From Erysipelothrix sp965365985 (GTDB lineage: Bacteria > Bacillota_I > Bacilli_A > Erysipelotrichales > Erysipelotrichaceae): a stretch of DNA of 19,334 nucleotides. Position 1 is the stretch's first letter. Each line of letters starts with the position of its first letter. The translations under genes and the position numbers were made by a program. The DNA lies in contig CBDUDQ010000019.1 of assembly GCA_965365985.1 (NCBI GenBank), forward strand, positions 1 through 19,334, written 5' to 3'. This document shows, in pieces, positions 6,698 through 14,841 of the stretch. The notes beneath the pieces were generated by a model. It saw only the letters and a list, made by a program, of their open reading frames with translations. It made no database searches and was not told where the DNA came from.

Positions 6698-9322
6698 ATG
6701 CATAAATATAGAAGCAGTGATGAAGTAAGGGATTTATTTTTAAAGTATTTCGAATCAAAAAACCACATGATAGAACCGGGTTCATCATGGGTTCCAGTGA
6801 ATGATGATACTTTGCTTTGGATTAATTCCGGAGTTGCAGCACTAAAAAAATATTTTGACGGCAGCAATAAACCTAAAAATCCAAGAATCGTAAATGCTCA
6901 GAAATCACTCAGAACCAACGATATTGATAATGTGGGTAAAACATCACGTCATCATACATTCTTTGAAATGTTAGGAAACTTTTCTATTGGCGATTACTTT
7001 AAAAAGGAAGCTTTAGAGTTTGCTTATGAATTTCTATTTTCTAAAGATTGGTTGGGACTGGATGTTTCAAAAGCTTATTTCTCAGTCTATATTGATGATC
7101 AAGAAGCTTATGATATTTGGGTTAATGACATTGGCATTGATCCAAAACGCATTCTAAAAACAGATGACAACTTCTGGCAAATTGGTGAGGGCCCATGTGG
7201 TCCAAACTCTGAAATATTTATTGACCGCGGAGAAGCATTTGATTCAGAAAATTTAGGAGAAAAACTATTCTTCGATGAAATGGAAAACGACCGTTATGTT
7301 GAAGTATGGAATGTTGTGTTCTCACAATATGATGGTAAAGAAGGGGTAGAACGTTCTGAATTCATGGAACTCCCACAAAAAAATATTGATACTGGTATGG
7401 GCTTTGAGCGTTTGGTTTCAATTGTTCAAAATGCTGAAACTAACTATGACACTGATTTGTTTATGCCTTTAATGAACCAAATTGAAGCGTTATCTCAAAC
7501 TAAATATAAAGATTTCCCAATGGCTTATCGTGTTATTGCCGATCATATTAGAACTTTAGTTTTTACTTTATCTGATGGTGCCGTTTTCTCAAATGAGGGC
7601 CGTGGGTATGTCTTACGCAGAATCTTGCGTCGTGCAGTCCGTTTTGGTAAGGTCATATCAATTGAGGGCAGTTTCTTGTATAAACTGGTTGATACTGTGA
7701 TCGAATCTTCATCACACTTTTATCCTTATCTAAAAGATCATGAGCTTATGGTAAAAAAATTGATTATTTCTGAAGAAAAACGTTTCGAAAAAACTTTAGT
7801 TTCTGGTGAGAATCTTCTTCTCGATTCATTAAAAAATTTGGAATCAACGCATCATCTCAATGGCGACATTGCGTTTAAGCTCTATGACACTTTTGGATTT
7901 CCAATTGAGCTCACACAAGAAATTGCCTTAGAACATGGTTTCAGTGTGGACATGGAAGGCTATCTTGTTGCTCTTGAGGCTCAGAAAGAACGCGCACGAT
8001 CATCAAGAGTAAAATCAGATTCAATGTCATCTCAAAAAGAGGATTTAATGAACTTTAATCTAAAAAGTGAGTTTTTATATGATGTCTTATCGGTAAATGC
8101 AGAAGCAATTGGTTTGTTTGTTGATGGGGTATCGGTTGATTCTTTTTCTGGAAAAGGTGAAATAATTTTTGATAAAACTGTGTTTTATGCTGAATCCGGT
8201 GGACAAGTTTCTGACTCGGGACTTATTGAAAATGATGATTTCAGTGCAAAAATCATATCTGTCAACAAAATTGCTGGTGGACAACACCTCCACTCAGTCA
8301 ATATTGAGGATGAAATCAGTTTGGGAGATCAATTTCACCTATCTGTTGATTCAAGAAAACGTCATTTTATCTTAAAAAATCACTCAGCGGTTCATTTGCT
8401 TCAGGCTGCTTTAAGAACAGTTTTGGGAGATCATGTACTACAAGCAGGGTCATTTGTTGATGAGCATTATTTCCGTTTTGATTTCTCTCACTTCGAAAAA
8501 GTTGCTGAGAAAGATTTGATGAGTGTTGAGAACATGCTTAACGAGTGGATAGCGATGGCACTGTGTGTTAAGACAGAAGTCTTGAGCATTGATGAAGCCA
8601 AAGCAACAGGAGCAATGGCGCTGTTCTCAGAGAACTATGGTGAGAGTGTTCGTGTTGTTTCTATGGGCGATGTTTCTAAAGAGCTTTGTGGTGGGACTCA
8701 TGTCCACAATACTGCTGAGATTGGACTCATCAAACTTCTAAGTGAAGAATCTGTGGGTTCTGGCGTCAGAAGAATTCAAGGATTGGTCAGTTTGGATGCG
8801 ATTGCATATTTAGAGAAATATAAAAATGAACAAGAACAAATTCGTAAAGAATTAAAACTACCCAAACAAAAAACAGTTTCAGAGGGCGTCTTTGACTTAG
8901 TTTCTTCTTTAAACACTTTAAAAGAAGAGAATAAAAATTACAAACTTGAGTCTATGAATGTTCTTGCGAATGAACTTTCAATAGAATATCAAAATATAAA
9001 CGAGGACCTCAAGTACATATGGTTTGAACAAGTAGATTTAGATATGGATTTGGCAAAAGTTTTGGTTGAGAAAATGCGTGAAAAGATTGACATAGTTGTC
9101 TGTGCAATCAAACGTCAAAGCAGTCTTAACTTTGTTGTTGCGTGTTCACCACAGGCCATCAAAGAAGGCTTTAAAGCAGGTGATTTGGCTAAAATCGCTG
9201 CAATTACTACGGGTGGTAATGGGGGAGGACGTCCTAATTTTGCTGAATCCGGGGGTAAAAATATTGATGATTTAGCGAGTGCTGAAAAAGAGTTGGCATC
9301 TAAAGTGGGTTTAGCCTTTTAA
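6698..9322 (+). CDS. alaS: Alanine-tRNA ligase
   Basis: Charges tRNA-Ala with alanine and edits mischarged Ser and Gly. The 874-residue protein has the usual length and full domain order: a class II catalytic core (SSWVP, LLWINSGVAALKKYFDG, RHHTFFEMLGNFSIGDYF, NIDTGMGFERL, SNEGRGYVLRR), the editing domain with HSAVH and CGGTH zinc motifs, a coiled linker, and the C-terminal DHHA1 domain ending in a glycine-rich GGNGGGRPNF. The frame is open back to 6620, but that extension is the T-box leader itself. AAGGAGA (6684-6690) with 7-base spacing marks ATG 6698 as the start. Expression should follow the T-box. The gene opens a long co-directional cluster, with 44 bases before ireB and no terminator seen. 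Confidence 0.97.
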   Translation: MHKYRSSDEVRDLFLKYFESKNHMIEPGSSWVPVNDDTLLWINSGVAALKKYFDGSNKPKNPRIVNAQKSLRTNDIDNVGKTSRHHTFFEMLGNFSIGDYFKKEALEFAYEFLFSKDWLGLDVSKAYFSVYIDDQEAYDIWVNDIGIDPKRILKTDDNFWQIGEGPCGPNSEIFIDRGEAFDSENLGEKLFFDEMENDRYVEVWNVVFSQYDGKEGVERSEFMELPQKNIDTGMGFERLVSIVQNAETNYDTDLFMPLMNQIEALSQTKYKDFPMAYRVIADHIRTLVFTLSDGAVFSNEGRGYVLRRILRRAVRFGKVISIEGSFLYKLVDTVIESSSHFYPYLKDHELMVKKLIISEEKRFEKTLVSGENLLLDSLKNLESTHHLNGDIAFKLYDTFGFPIELTQEIALEHGFSVDMEGYLVALEAQKERARSSRVKSDSMSSQKEDLMNFNLKSEFLYDVLSVNAEAIGLFVDGVSVDSFSGKGEIIFDKTVFYAESGGQVSDSGLIENDDFSAKIISVNKIAGGQHLHSVNIEDEISLGDQFHLSVDSRKRHFILKNHSAVHLLQAALRTVLGDHVLQAGSFVDEHYFRFDFSHFEKVAEKDLMSVENMLNEWIAMALCVKTEVLSIDEAKATGAMALFSENYGESVRVVSMGDVSKELCGGTHVHNTAEIGLIKLLSEESVGSGVRRIQGLVSLDAIAYLEKYKNEQEQIRKELKLPKQKTVSEGVFDLVSSLNTLKEENKNYKLESMNVLANELSIEYQNINEDLKYIWFEQVDLDMDLAKVLVEKMREKIDIVVCAIKRQSSLNFVVACSPQAIKEGFKAGDLAKIAAITTGGNGGGRPNFAESGGKNIDDLASAEKELASKVGLAF

Positions 9323-9350
9323 TTTAAGTCTATTTGAGATAAACTATAGA
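9323..9350 (+). promoter_or_regulatory. Weak possible promoter before ireB
   Basis: TATAGA (9345-9350) with TTTAAG (9323-9328) at 16-base spacing is a poor sigma-A-like match in the only gap between alaS and ireB. It would uncouple ireB and later genes from the T-box. The evidence is weak and the match could be chance in A/T-rich DNA. Confidence 0.2.
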
Positions 9351-9366
9351 AAAGGAAGTGATACAA

Positions 9367-9627
9367 ATGACTCAAAATAACATCAGTGAAACAAAAGCTT
9401 ATAAATCTGAAGCTGTGCGCGAAGAACGCATCAAGGAAATACTTCATGAAGTAGATCATGCTCTAAGAGACCGTGGCTACCAATCTGTAGCGCAAATTTC
9501 TGGCTACCTCATTTCAAATGACCCTGCATATATTTCATCACATAAAAATGCACGTGTTGTCATTCAAGAAGTTGAAAGATACGAAATCATCGAAGAATTG
9601 GTTCGTTTTTATCTCGAGAATAAATAA
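9367..9627 (+). CDS. ireB: IreB family regulator (UPF0297/DUF965)
   Basis: Small cytoplasmic protein of 86 residues. In Enterococcus the homologue is phosphorylated by the Ser/Thr kinase IreK (PrkC) and affects cephalosporin tolerance. The conserved core is clear: IKEILHEVDHALRDRGYQ, then ISGYLISNDPAYISSHKNAR and a helical end with EELVRFYLENK. The N-terminus (MTQNNISETKAYKSE) departs from the common short FTDET-type start but keeps threonines near the beginning that could be phosphorylated; that is inference. The frame allows GTG 9358, but AGGAAGTG (9353-9360) is correctly spaced for ATG 9367. Its stop TAA overlaps the ruvX ATG (TAATG), indicating translational coupling. The order alaS–ireB–ruvX–DUF1292 is widely conserved in Bacillota. 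Confidence 0.93.
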   Translation: MTQNNISETKAYKSEAVREERIKEILHEVDHALRDRGYQSVAQISGYLISNDPAYISSHKNARVVIQEVERYEIIEELVRFYLENK

Positions 9628-10061
9628 TGATTGGTAAATCATTGGGCCTTGACTTAGGATCTAAAACTTGTGGCGTGGCCATCTCCGACGGTTTGGGGAT
9701 GTACGCTCACCCATTAGAAACTTTATATTATCAAGAAGATATGGATTTATTAAAAGAACCATTAGAAGCAATTATAAAAAAAGAATCCATCAAAAGTATT
9801 GCTTTGGGATTCCCAAAAATGATGAATAATGATGTGGGCATCAGAGCGCAGATTTCAGAAGAATTTAAAGCGTCATTAGAAGCATGGTTCAATATAGAAG
9901 TCAGTCTCATTGATGAGCGCTTAACAACCGCAGCAGCGACCCGAACTCTCATCAGTGCAGATGTTTCAAGAAAAAAAAGAAAAAAAGTAGTAGACCAACT
10001 TGCTGCAGTGCATATCTTGCAAAGTCATTTGGATAGATTACGCTTTTTGGAAGGAAGATAA
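9627..10061 (+). CDS. ruvX: Putative Holliday junction resolvase / pre-16S rRNA nuclease, YqgF family
   Basis: A 144-residue RNase H-like protein of the YqgF/RuvX family, linked to pre-16S rRNA 5' processing and proposed as a Holliday junction resolvase. Family motifs are present: GLDLGSKTCGVAISD near residues 7-21 with the first catalytic Asp, a GFPKMMNN segment (the usual GLP turn), DERLTT near 97-102 with the acidic residue, and the C-terminal KKVVDQLAAVHILQSHL with the last Asp. The Lys-rich RKKRKK before the last motif may contact nucleic acid. It starts by overlapping the ireB stop by one base and is followed by one spacer base and the DUF1292 start, so all three are probably translated together. 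Confidence 0.92.
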   Translation: MIGKSLGLDLGSKTCGVAISDGLGMYAHPLETLYYQEDMDLLKEPLEAIIKKESIKSIALGFPKMMNNDVGIRAQISEEFKASLEAWFNIEVSLIDERLTTAAATRTLISADVSRKKRKKVVDQLAAVHILQSHLDRLRFLEGR

Positions 10062-10062
10062 T

Positions 10063-10344
10063 ATGGAAGAAAATAAACTGGTAGTCATTGCAGAAGATGG
10101 CACAGAAACTGAAATGGAAATTTTATTTACGTTTAAAGATGATCAATTTAATAAAGAATATGTTTTGTATGTTGATCCTTTAGATGAAACGGGAGAAGTA
10201 TTCGTTTCAGCATATGATGAATCAGGCAGCCTAAATGACATCACGGACGAAAAAGAGTGGGATATGGTAGAGGAAGTATTTTCAGCTTTCCTAATTACCC
10301 ATGAAGATGAGGCCACGGATGAAGAACATGAGCACACGCACTAA
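10063..10344 (+). CDS. DUF1292 family protein (YrzB-like)
   Basis: A 93-residue acidic protein of unknown function. It matches the DUF1292 pattern: an N-terminal VVIAEDGTETEMEILFTF, then KEYVLYVDP, a central acidic stretch, and WDMVEEVFSAF near the end. It finishes with an acidic, His-containing tail (DEEHEHTH). AAGGAAG at 10051-10057 is well spaced for ATG 10063, and the tail overlaps the mltG start. The gene follows ireB and ruvX in many Bacillota, which suggests a shared role, but no activity is established. A frame extension to 10000 lies wholly inside ruvX and was not used. Confidence 0.88.
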   Translation: MEENKLVVIAEDGTETEMEILFTFKDDQFNKEYVLYVDPLDETGEVFVSAYDESGSLNDITDEKEWDMVEEVFSAFLITHEDEATDEEHEHTH

Positions 10345-11395
10345 ATTTAGAAGCGGTGCTTCTTTTCTGTTCATTTTAATAATGATTTCACTTTTATTCT
10401 TTTATCAATTTGAAAGTCAAGCAGTCCAAAAAGATTCTGAGATTGTACAGTTTGTGGTTGATAAAGGGATGAGCAGGAGTCAAATCGTTGATAAACTTGC
10501 TCAAGAAAAACTGGTTAAGTCAGAGTTTTTCACAAAAATTCGTGCAAAGTTAATACGCAACCGCAAAATTGCTAGTGGCACTTACCATATTAATAAATCA
10601 TGGGATAGTGAGACAATCATCGAACACTTATTCGAAATGAAAAATGCTTCAGGTAATAATGAAATTAGTATTAGGATTCCTGAGAGCAGTTGGGCAAAGG
10701 ATTTTGCCAAATTGATATCAAGTAAAACAGATACTGAATATGATCGTTTTATTGAACTTTGGAATGATGAGGCATATTTAAAAACACTAATTGAAAAGTT
10801 TTCTTTCATTCCAAAAGAAATTTTAGAAAATGAATCAGCAAAGATTAAGTTAGAAGGATTCTTATATCCTGATACCTATCGCTTTTACGAATCATCAACT
10901 GAAGAAATGATTACTGAGAAAATATTAGAAAATTCGATGAATAAATATAAAATGATTCAAGATTCAATTGATAAGAGTGACTTATCTGTTTATGATTTAA
11001 TGACCTTGGCATCGATTGTTGAATACGAAGCCAATACTACAGAAGATATGGCTTTAATTGCCGGTGTATTTAGAAACAGATTGGCAATAGATATGAGATT
11101 ACAATCCAGTGTCACAATTTGTTATTCTCTTTATGAATTTGATTCATGGCTAGAATGTGAATCATCAAAAAACAATCAATATGACAGTCCTTACAACACT
11201 TATGTCTATTTAGGTTTACCACCAGGACCCATTTTGAATCCTTCAATTCAGGCCATTAAGGCAACAGTAGAGTTTACACAATCAGATTATTATTTCTTCC
11301 TAGCGGATGTATATGGAGATGGGAAAATTTACTATTCTGAAACACTCACACAACATAATATTTACAAAGAACAATATTTAAATGGAAAATCATAG
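10319..11395 (+). CDS. mltG: Endolytic transglycosylase MltG (YceG-like)
   Basis: Membrane-anchored enzyme that cleaves nascent glycan strands of peptidoglycan outside the cytoplasmic membrane. From ATG 10319 (358 residues): a short basic N-terminus, a signal anchor helix at about 13-30, a LysM-like subdomain (about 42-100), and the YceG catalytic domain. That domain has EGFLYPDTYRF at 179-189, LASIVEYEA at 230-238 with the catalytic Glu235, and SPYNTYVYLGLPPGPILNPS at 290-309. The segment usually written LQSDPTV.Y here reads LQSSVTICYSL (261-271). The start is uncertain: GAGG at 10309-10312 fits ATG 10319, but 10301, 10307 and 10328 are in frame. All overlap the DUF1292 gene. Linkage to ireB fits wall homeostasis. 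Confidence 0.9.
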   Translation: MKNMSTRTKFRSGASFLFILIMISLLFFYQFESQAVQKDSEIVQFVVDKGMSRSQIVDKLAQEKLVKSEFFTKIRAKLIRNRKIASGTYHINKSWDSETIIEHLFEMKNASGNNEISIRIPESSWAKDFAKLISSKTDTEYDRFIELWNDEAYLKTLIEKFSFIPKEILENESAKIKLEGFLYPDTYRFYESSTEEMITEKILENSMNKYKMIQDSIDKSDLSVYDLMTLASIVEYEANTTEDMALIAGVFRNRLAIDMRLQSSVTICYSLYEFDSWLECESSKNNQYDSPYNTYVYLGLPPGPILNPSIQAIKATVEFTQSDYYFFLADVYGDGKIYYSETLTQHNIYKEQYLNGKS

Positions 11396-11406
11396 GAGAG
11401 CTTATT

Positions 11407-12036
11407 ATGAACCCAATTGTAATCGGATTAGCAGGTGGCAGTGCATCAGGAAAGTCCAGCATTGCTAAAATATTAAAACGCCACTTCGAACCCAACCAAA
11501 AAGTTGTGGTTCTAAGAATGGATGATTATTATAAAGACCAAAGTGATGTCGCGATGGAACAAAGATTAGAAACAAACTATGACCATCCATTCGCATTTGA
11601 TATGGACCTATTGGTTTCAGATTTGACTCAGTTAAAAAATGGCGAAGCCATTCAAAAGCCTGTATATGACTTCATGAATCACACAAGAAGTGAGTATCGT
11701 GAAGATGTAGGGGTTTGCGATGTTATTTTATTTGAAGGTTTATTAACTTTGGATGATGAGCGCATCCGTGCTTTACAAGATATTAAAGTATTCGTTGATG
11801 CTGAAGCGGACATTCGTTTCATCAGAAGATTAAAAAGAGATGTCAGTAAACGAGGGAGAACCTTGGAGCATGTCATCGATCAATACATGACCACAGTACG
11901 CGTAATGCACGAACAATTCGTAGAGCCATCAAAGAGATATGCAGATATCATCATCCCTGAAGGGGCTCACAACACAGTCGCAATCGACTTGCTGGTCACG
12001 AAAATAAGTAGTATACTCAGTGCGGGTATGATATAA
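11407..12036 (+). CDS. udk: Uridine kinase
   Basis: Cytoplasmic salvage enzyme that phosphorylates uridine or cytidine with ATP or GTP. The 209-residue protein has the family length and motifs: P-loop GGSASGKS at 10-17, DDYYKD at 39-44, YDHPFAFD at 58-65, VYDFMNHTR near 82-90, and the Arg-rich lid RRLKRDVSKRGRT near 139-151 with the later REP-like VEPSKRYADIIIPEG stretch. GGAG at 11396-11399 lies 7 bases before the ATG. It sits 11 bases after mltG and 22 bases before greA, an order common in Bacillota. Its 3' end carries an extended -10 likely to serve greA. A phosphoribulokinase relative is unlikely given the match to Udk. Confidence 0.95.
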   Translation: MNPIVIGLAGGSASGKSSIAKILKRHFEPNQKVVVLRMDDYYKDQSDVAMEQRLETNYDHPFAFDMDLLVSDLTQLKNGEAIQKPVYDFMNHTRSEYREDVGVCDVILFEGLLTLDDERIRALQDIKVFVDAEADIRFIRRLKRDVSKRGRTLEHVIDQYMTTVRVMHEQFVEPSKRYADIIIPEGAHNTVAIDLLVTKISSILSAGMI

Positions 12037-12037
12037 T
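12029..12037 (+). promoter_or_regulatory. Extended -10 promoter for greA
   Basis: TGA-TATAAT (12029-12037) lies across the udk stop codon, 22 bases before the greA ATG, and matches the extended -10 before cca exactly. No convincing -35 is seen at 17 bases upstream. It may give greA and the downstream genes expression independent of the T-box. Confidence 0.5.
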
Positions 12038-12058
12038 TCACAAACAAGGAGTGATTAA

Positions 12059-12529
12059 ATGAGCCAAAAAATTCCTGTAACACAGGCTGGTTTAGATGAA
12101 CTAAACCGAGAGTTAAGACAATTAATAGAGGTTGAACGTCCTGATGTCATTGAGGACTTAAAAGCAGCAAGAGCACAAGGTGACCTTTCTGAGAATGCTG
12201 ATTATGATGCAGCCAGAGACCGCCAAGCGCGCGTTGAAGCAAGAATTCGTGATCTTGAAAACACATTAATGCACGTTGAATTAATTGATTCATCTAAGAA
12301 AACCAAACATAAAACAGTAGCACTTGGTGCCACAGTAACAATTTTAGACATGGAACTTGATGAAGAAGAAACATTCAACATCGTGGGTTCTGTTGAGGCA
12401 GATCCAGAAAACGGGAAGATTTCAAACGTATCACCTTTAGCGCAAGCAATGAGTGATCATAAAGTAGGGGATATCGTTGAAGTAAAAGTCGATAAACCAT
12501 ATAAGGTTGAAATTTTAAAAATTAAGTAA
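12059..12529 (+). CDS. greA: Transcription elongation factor GreA
   Basis: Rescues backtracked RNA polymerase by stimulating transcript cleavage. The 156-residue protein has the N-terminal coiled coil with the acidic tip GDLSENADYDAARDRQ (41-56), in which Asp42 and Glu45 correspond to the active-site acidic residues. The C-terminal FKBP-like domain binds polymerase (near 85-156, with VSPLAQAMSDHKVGDIVEV). AAGGAG (12046-12051) is 7 bases before the ATG. It is preceded closely by udk and its own extended -10 and is followed by 76 bases without a strong terminator before comEA. Confidence 0.96.
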   Translation: MSQKIPVTQAGLDELNRELRQLIEVERPDVIEDLKAARAQGDLSENADYDAARDRQARVEARIRDLENTLMHVELIDSSKKTKHKTVALGATVTILDMELDEEETFNIVGSVEADPENGKISNVSPLAQAMSDHKVGDIVEVKVDKPYKVEILKIK

Positions 12530-12555
12530 AATATTTATTAACGTTTTATTTAATT
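12520..12555 (+). other. A/T-only stem-loop across the greA stop codon
   Basis: AATTAAGTAAAA (12520-12531) can pair with TTTTATTTAATT (12544-12555) over 12 bp with one G-U pair and a 12-base loop. There is no T run after it, so it is at best a weak terminator or a transcript-end structure. In sequence this rich in A and T such pairing could be chance. Confidence 0.25.
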
Positions 12556-12605
12556 ATAAAAATAGGGTCGATTCATAATTACACATACTTAAGGGTGGTG
12601 ATATT

Positions 12606-13076
12606 ATGAAACGACTTTTTTTATTGTGCATTGTTATTGCTATGATAGTTTTTGTATTCACTTTAAAAATAAAACTCCATCCGATTAAGGAATCTACTGA
12701 AAATATAAATATAGGTATTTTGTATCATCAAGAACTTAAGCAAATGAGCATAAAACCATATACTAAGCTGGATGTCATATTGAAAGAGATGCATTTTAAT
12801 GATGATGTTGATTATCGAAAACTCAACTCAAGTCATATTCTAAGTGAAGGTGATTTAATCACCATACCCATAATTAATGATGTGGTTTGTATCTCTATAA
12901 ATCATGATCCTATTGAAGTTTTGATGGGGTTAAAGGGTGTGGGGGAAAAGACTGCTGAAGTGATCATCCACCATCGAGAAACACAAGGGTTATTCAAAAG
13001 CATTGAAGATATCATGAAAGTTAAAGGGATTGGACCCAAAAAATTTGAAAAGATGGCTGCTCAACTGTGCTTATAA
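12606..13076 (+). CDS. comEA: ComEA-type competence DNA receptor with helix-hairpin-helix
   Basis: Membrane-anchored double-stranded DNA receptor of natural transformation. The 156-residue protein has a signal anchor at about 3-21 (LFLLCIVIAMIVFVF), a small extracellular SLBB-like domain (about 35-92), and a C-terminal tandem helix-hairpin-helix: LKGVGEKTA at 109-117 and KVKGIGPKKFEK at 138-149. The usual ININTA lead-in is altered to ISINHDPIEVL. The start ATG follows GGGTGGTG (12592-12599). The next gene, comEC, begins within the last codons, so the pair is translationally coupled. It could be a DNA-binding anchor with another role, but the comEC partner makes ComEA by far the best call. Confidence 0.9.
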   Translation: MKRLFLLCIVIAMIVFVFTLKIKLHPIKESTENINIGILYHQELKQMSIKPYTKLDVILKEMHFNDDVDYRKLNSSHILSEGDLITIPIINDVVCISINHDPIEVLMGLKGVGEKTAEVIIHHRETQGLFKSIEDIMKVKGIGPKKFEKMAAQLCL

Positions 13077-14833
13077 GTTTTTATTTATTCACATGGATGC
13101 CAAATATAGTTCTAAAGGTTTTATTTTTTTGCCTTTCTTATTTTATTTTGGATAAAGAAGAAATGAAAAAATTTTTTCTGATGTGTTTATTGTTTGTTGT
13201 ATCCATGAATATTTCTATGAATTCCTTGGAGTTTAAAGCACGTGTCATCGACATCAAAGATCATTCAATCATTGTCAGCCATAAGGGCCAAAGAATTAAA
13301 GTGCAAACTTCATATTCAGGGAGTTTGGATGATCAAATTTATATTGTAGGAGAGAGTACAGATAACATTCCAAATAATCACGATAACTCCCAAAGAGTTT
13401 TAAATGTCATCAAATCAAAAAATGTCCAATTGATAAAAAAAGGAACAAGCATACGATCTTATTTGTTTAATAAAAATAAAGAACATCCATTCTTGAGATC
13501 TGTCTTGTTTAATCAATTCCTTGAAACCATACCAGTACTCAGTTCTTTATCTTTACAGCTTTCAGGATTACTATTATTAAGTGATTTATTCACTAATAAA
13601 TATTTAGGTAAAAGCAAACAAATCTATATAAAAAGAGGGATTTGTTTATTTTATATGCTAATATTTGGCATCAATTTTTCATCCATTAGAATCGGATTAA
13701 AACAATTCATAAAACAAGACAAACAAATTCCAATTCTTTTGATTTTGTTTCCAACGATGGGTCAAAACTTTGCTTTTCTTTATCCCTTTTCGCACACACT
13801 TTTAAGTAAGGTTCATGAAAACTTAAAAAAAATTCATTCTTACACACTTTTTCCAATATTGACCCTTATCAGTCAGTATCGTTTCAATTTGCTCGAATTT
13901 TTATTGTTTCCATTAATGCGCTATCTTATGGGAATCGTTTTCATTCTCGCTTTATTTATACCACAATCATCTCAATTTTTGGAAGTTTTTTTGTCAAAAT
14001 TTTTCTTAATAATCAACAGCATAGACCGACTCATTATTTTGGGCAAGCCTTCACTATTATTCCTTTCTGTTATTATTATATTATTGTTAAATAATAAACA
14101 AAAATCAGCATATTATACTTTCATCCTGATGATCATCCTCATGATATACCCTCCAAGCCATCGCATCACCTTCATTGATGTGGGTCAAGGTGATGCTACA
14201 TTAATACAATATCCATTTAACGCCTATACCATTTTAATTGATACTGGAAAAGGAAGTGCAAAATATCAACTAGAAAAAAGCTTAAAGAAGCATGGTGTGA
14301 ATCGAATTGATACACTGATCATAACCCATGATGATGAAGACCATTACGGAAATTTGGAAAGTCTAAAACCAATCGCCAGGAATATTATCGAAACAAAAAA
14401 ACAAATAATATTGGGTCTTAGTGAATTTCTAAAAGAAAAAGAATATCATTCAGATGACAATGCCAACAGCTTAATCTTCTACTTAAAAGTTAAAGAGACA
14501 TCATTTCTATTTTTGGGTGATGCGGGTAAAGAACAAGAACTAGACATACTACAGGAACATCAAAATTTAAAAATTGATGTTCTTAAGCTGGGTCATCATG
14601 GATCCAAAACGAGCACTGATGATTTCTTTGTTAGATCAATCGAACCCAAATATGCAATCGCATCATCTAAACCAAAAGTTTATGGTCATCCCCACAAAGA
14701 AGTCAAAAGAGTTTTGCATAACAACCGCGTAAAATTGTTGGAAACCAGTGATGAGGGTGACATTCAATTTATTTTCACCTTTTTATTTGATTTCATCCGT
14801 ACAGATGCGGGCGGATTTGGTATAATGAAATAG
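13067..14833 (+). CDS. comEC: ComEC-type DNA uptake channel, compact and divergent
   Basis: Inner-membrane channel for single-stranded DNA uptake. The protein has 588 residues from GTG 13067; an in-frame ATG at 13097 is possible. An N-terminal membrane region is followed by an OB-like DUF4131 segment (about 50-110), a hydrophobic Competence-domain region (about 140-355) and a full metallo-beta-lactamase-like domain. That last domain shows IDVGQGDATLI near 370, HDDEDH at 421-426 matching HxDxDH, LGDAG near 485, and GHHGSK near 509. The family is usually 700-800 residues, so this copy is short. The region corresponding to the HLLAISGLH motif reads SLQLSGLLLL, with no His. The GTG start overlaps comEA by 10 bases. 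Its 3' end holds a promoter-like TGGTATAAT. The MBL domain supports function; the altered channel motif leaves it uncertain. Confidence 0.82.
   Translation: MLISFYLFTWMPNIVLKVLFFCLSYFILDKEEMKKFFLMCLLFVVSMNISMNSLEFKARVIDIKDHSIIVSHKGQRIKVQTSYSGSLDDQIYIVGESTDNIPNNHDNSQRVLNVIKSKNVQLIKKGTSIRSYLFNKNKEHPFLRSVLFNQFLETIPVLSSLSLQLSGLLLLSDLFTNKYLGKSKQIYIKRGICLFYMLIFGINFSSIRIGLKQFIKQDKQIPILLILFPTMGQNFAFLYPFSHTLLSKVHENLKKIHSYTLFPILTLISQYRFNLLEFLLFPLMRYLMGIVFILALFIPQSSQFLEVFLSKFFLIINSIDRLIILGKPSLLFLSVIIILLLNNKQKSAYYTFILMIILMIYPPSHRITFIDVGQGDATLIQYPFNAYTILIDTGKGSAKYQLEKSLKKHGVNRIDTLIITHDDEDHYGNLESLKPIARNIIETKKQIILGLSEFLKEKEYHSDDNANSLIFYLKVKETSFLFLGDAGKEQELDILQEHQNLKIDVLKLGHHGSKTSTDDFFVRSIEPKYAIASSKPKVYGHPHKEVKRVLHNNRVKLLETSDEGDIQFIFTFLFDFIRTDAGGFGIMK
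14818..14826 (+). promoter_or_regulatory. Extended -10 promoter for holA inside the end of comEC
   Basis: TGG-TATAAT (14818-14826) lies in the last codons of comEC, 15 bases before the holA ATG. CGTACA (14798-14803), 17 bases upstream, matches half of the -35 consensus. It would allow the essential holA to be transcribed without the competence genes. Confidence 0.5.
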
Positions 14834-14841
14834 GTGATTTT

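Noticed and set aside
8087..8375. Antisense and alternate-frame open frames within alaS and other genes
   Set aside because: They lie inside well-identified genes, have no ribosome binding sites or family features, and are expected by chance.
10000..10062. Extended start of the DUF1292 gene inside ruvX
   Set aside because: AAGGAAG at 10051-10057 fits ATG 10063, and the extension bears no resemblance to the family.
13097..13099. ATG 13097 as the comEC start
   Set aside because: Possible, but it has no better ribosome binding site, and starting there would lose part of the first hydrophobic segment. GTG 13067 overlapping comEA is kept with uncertainty.
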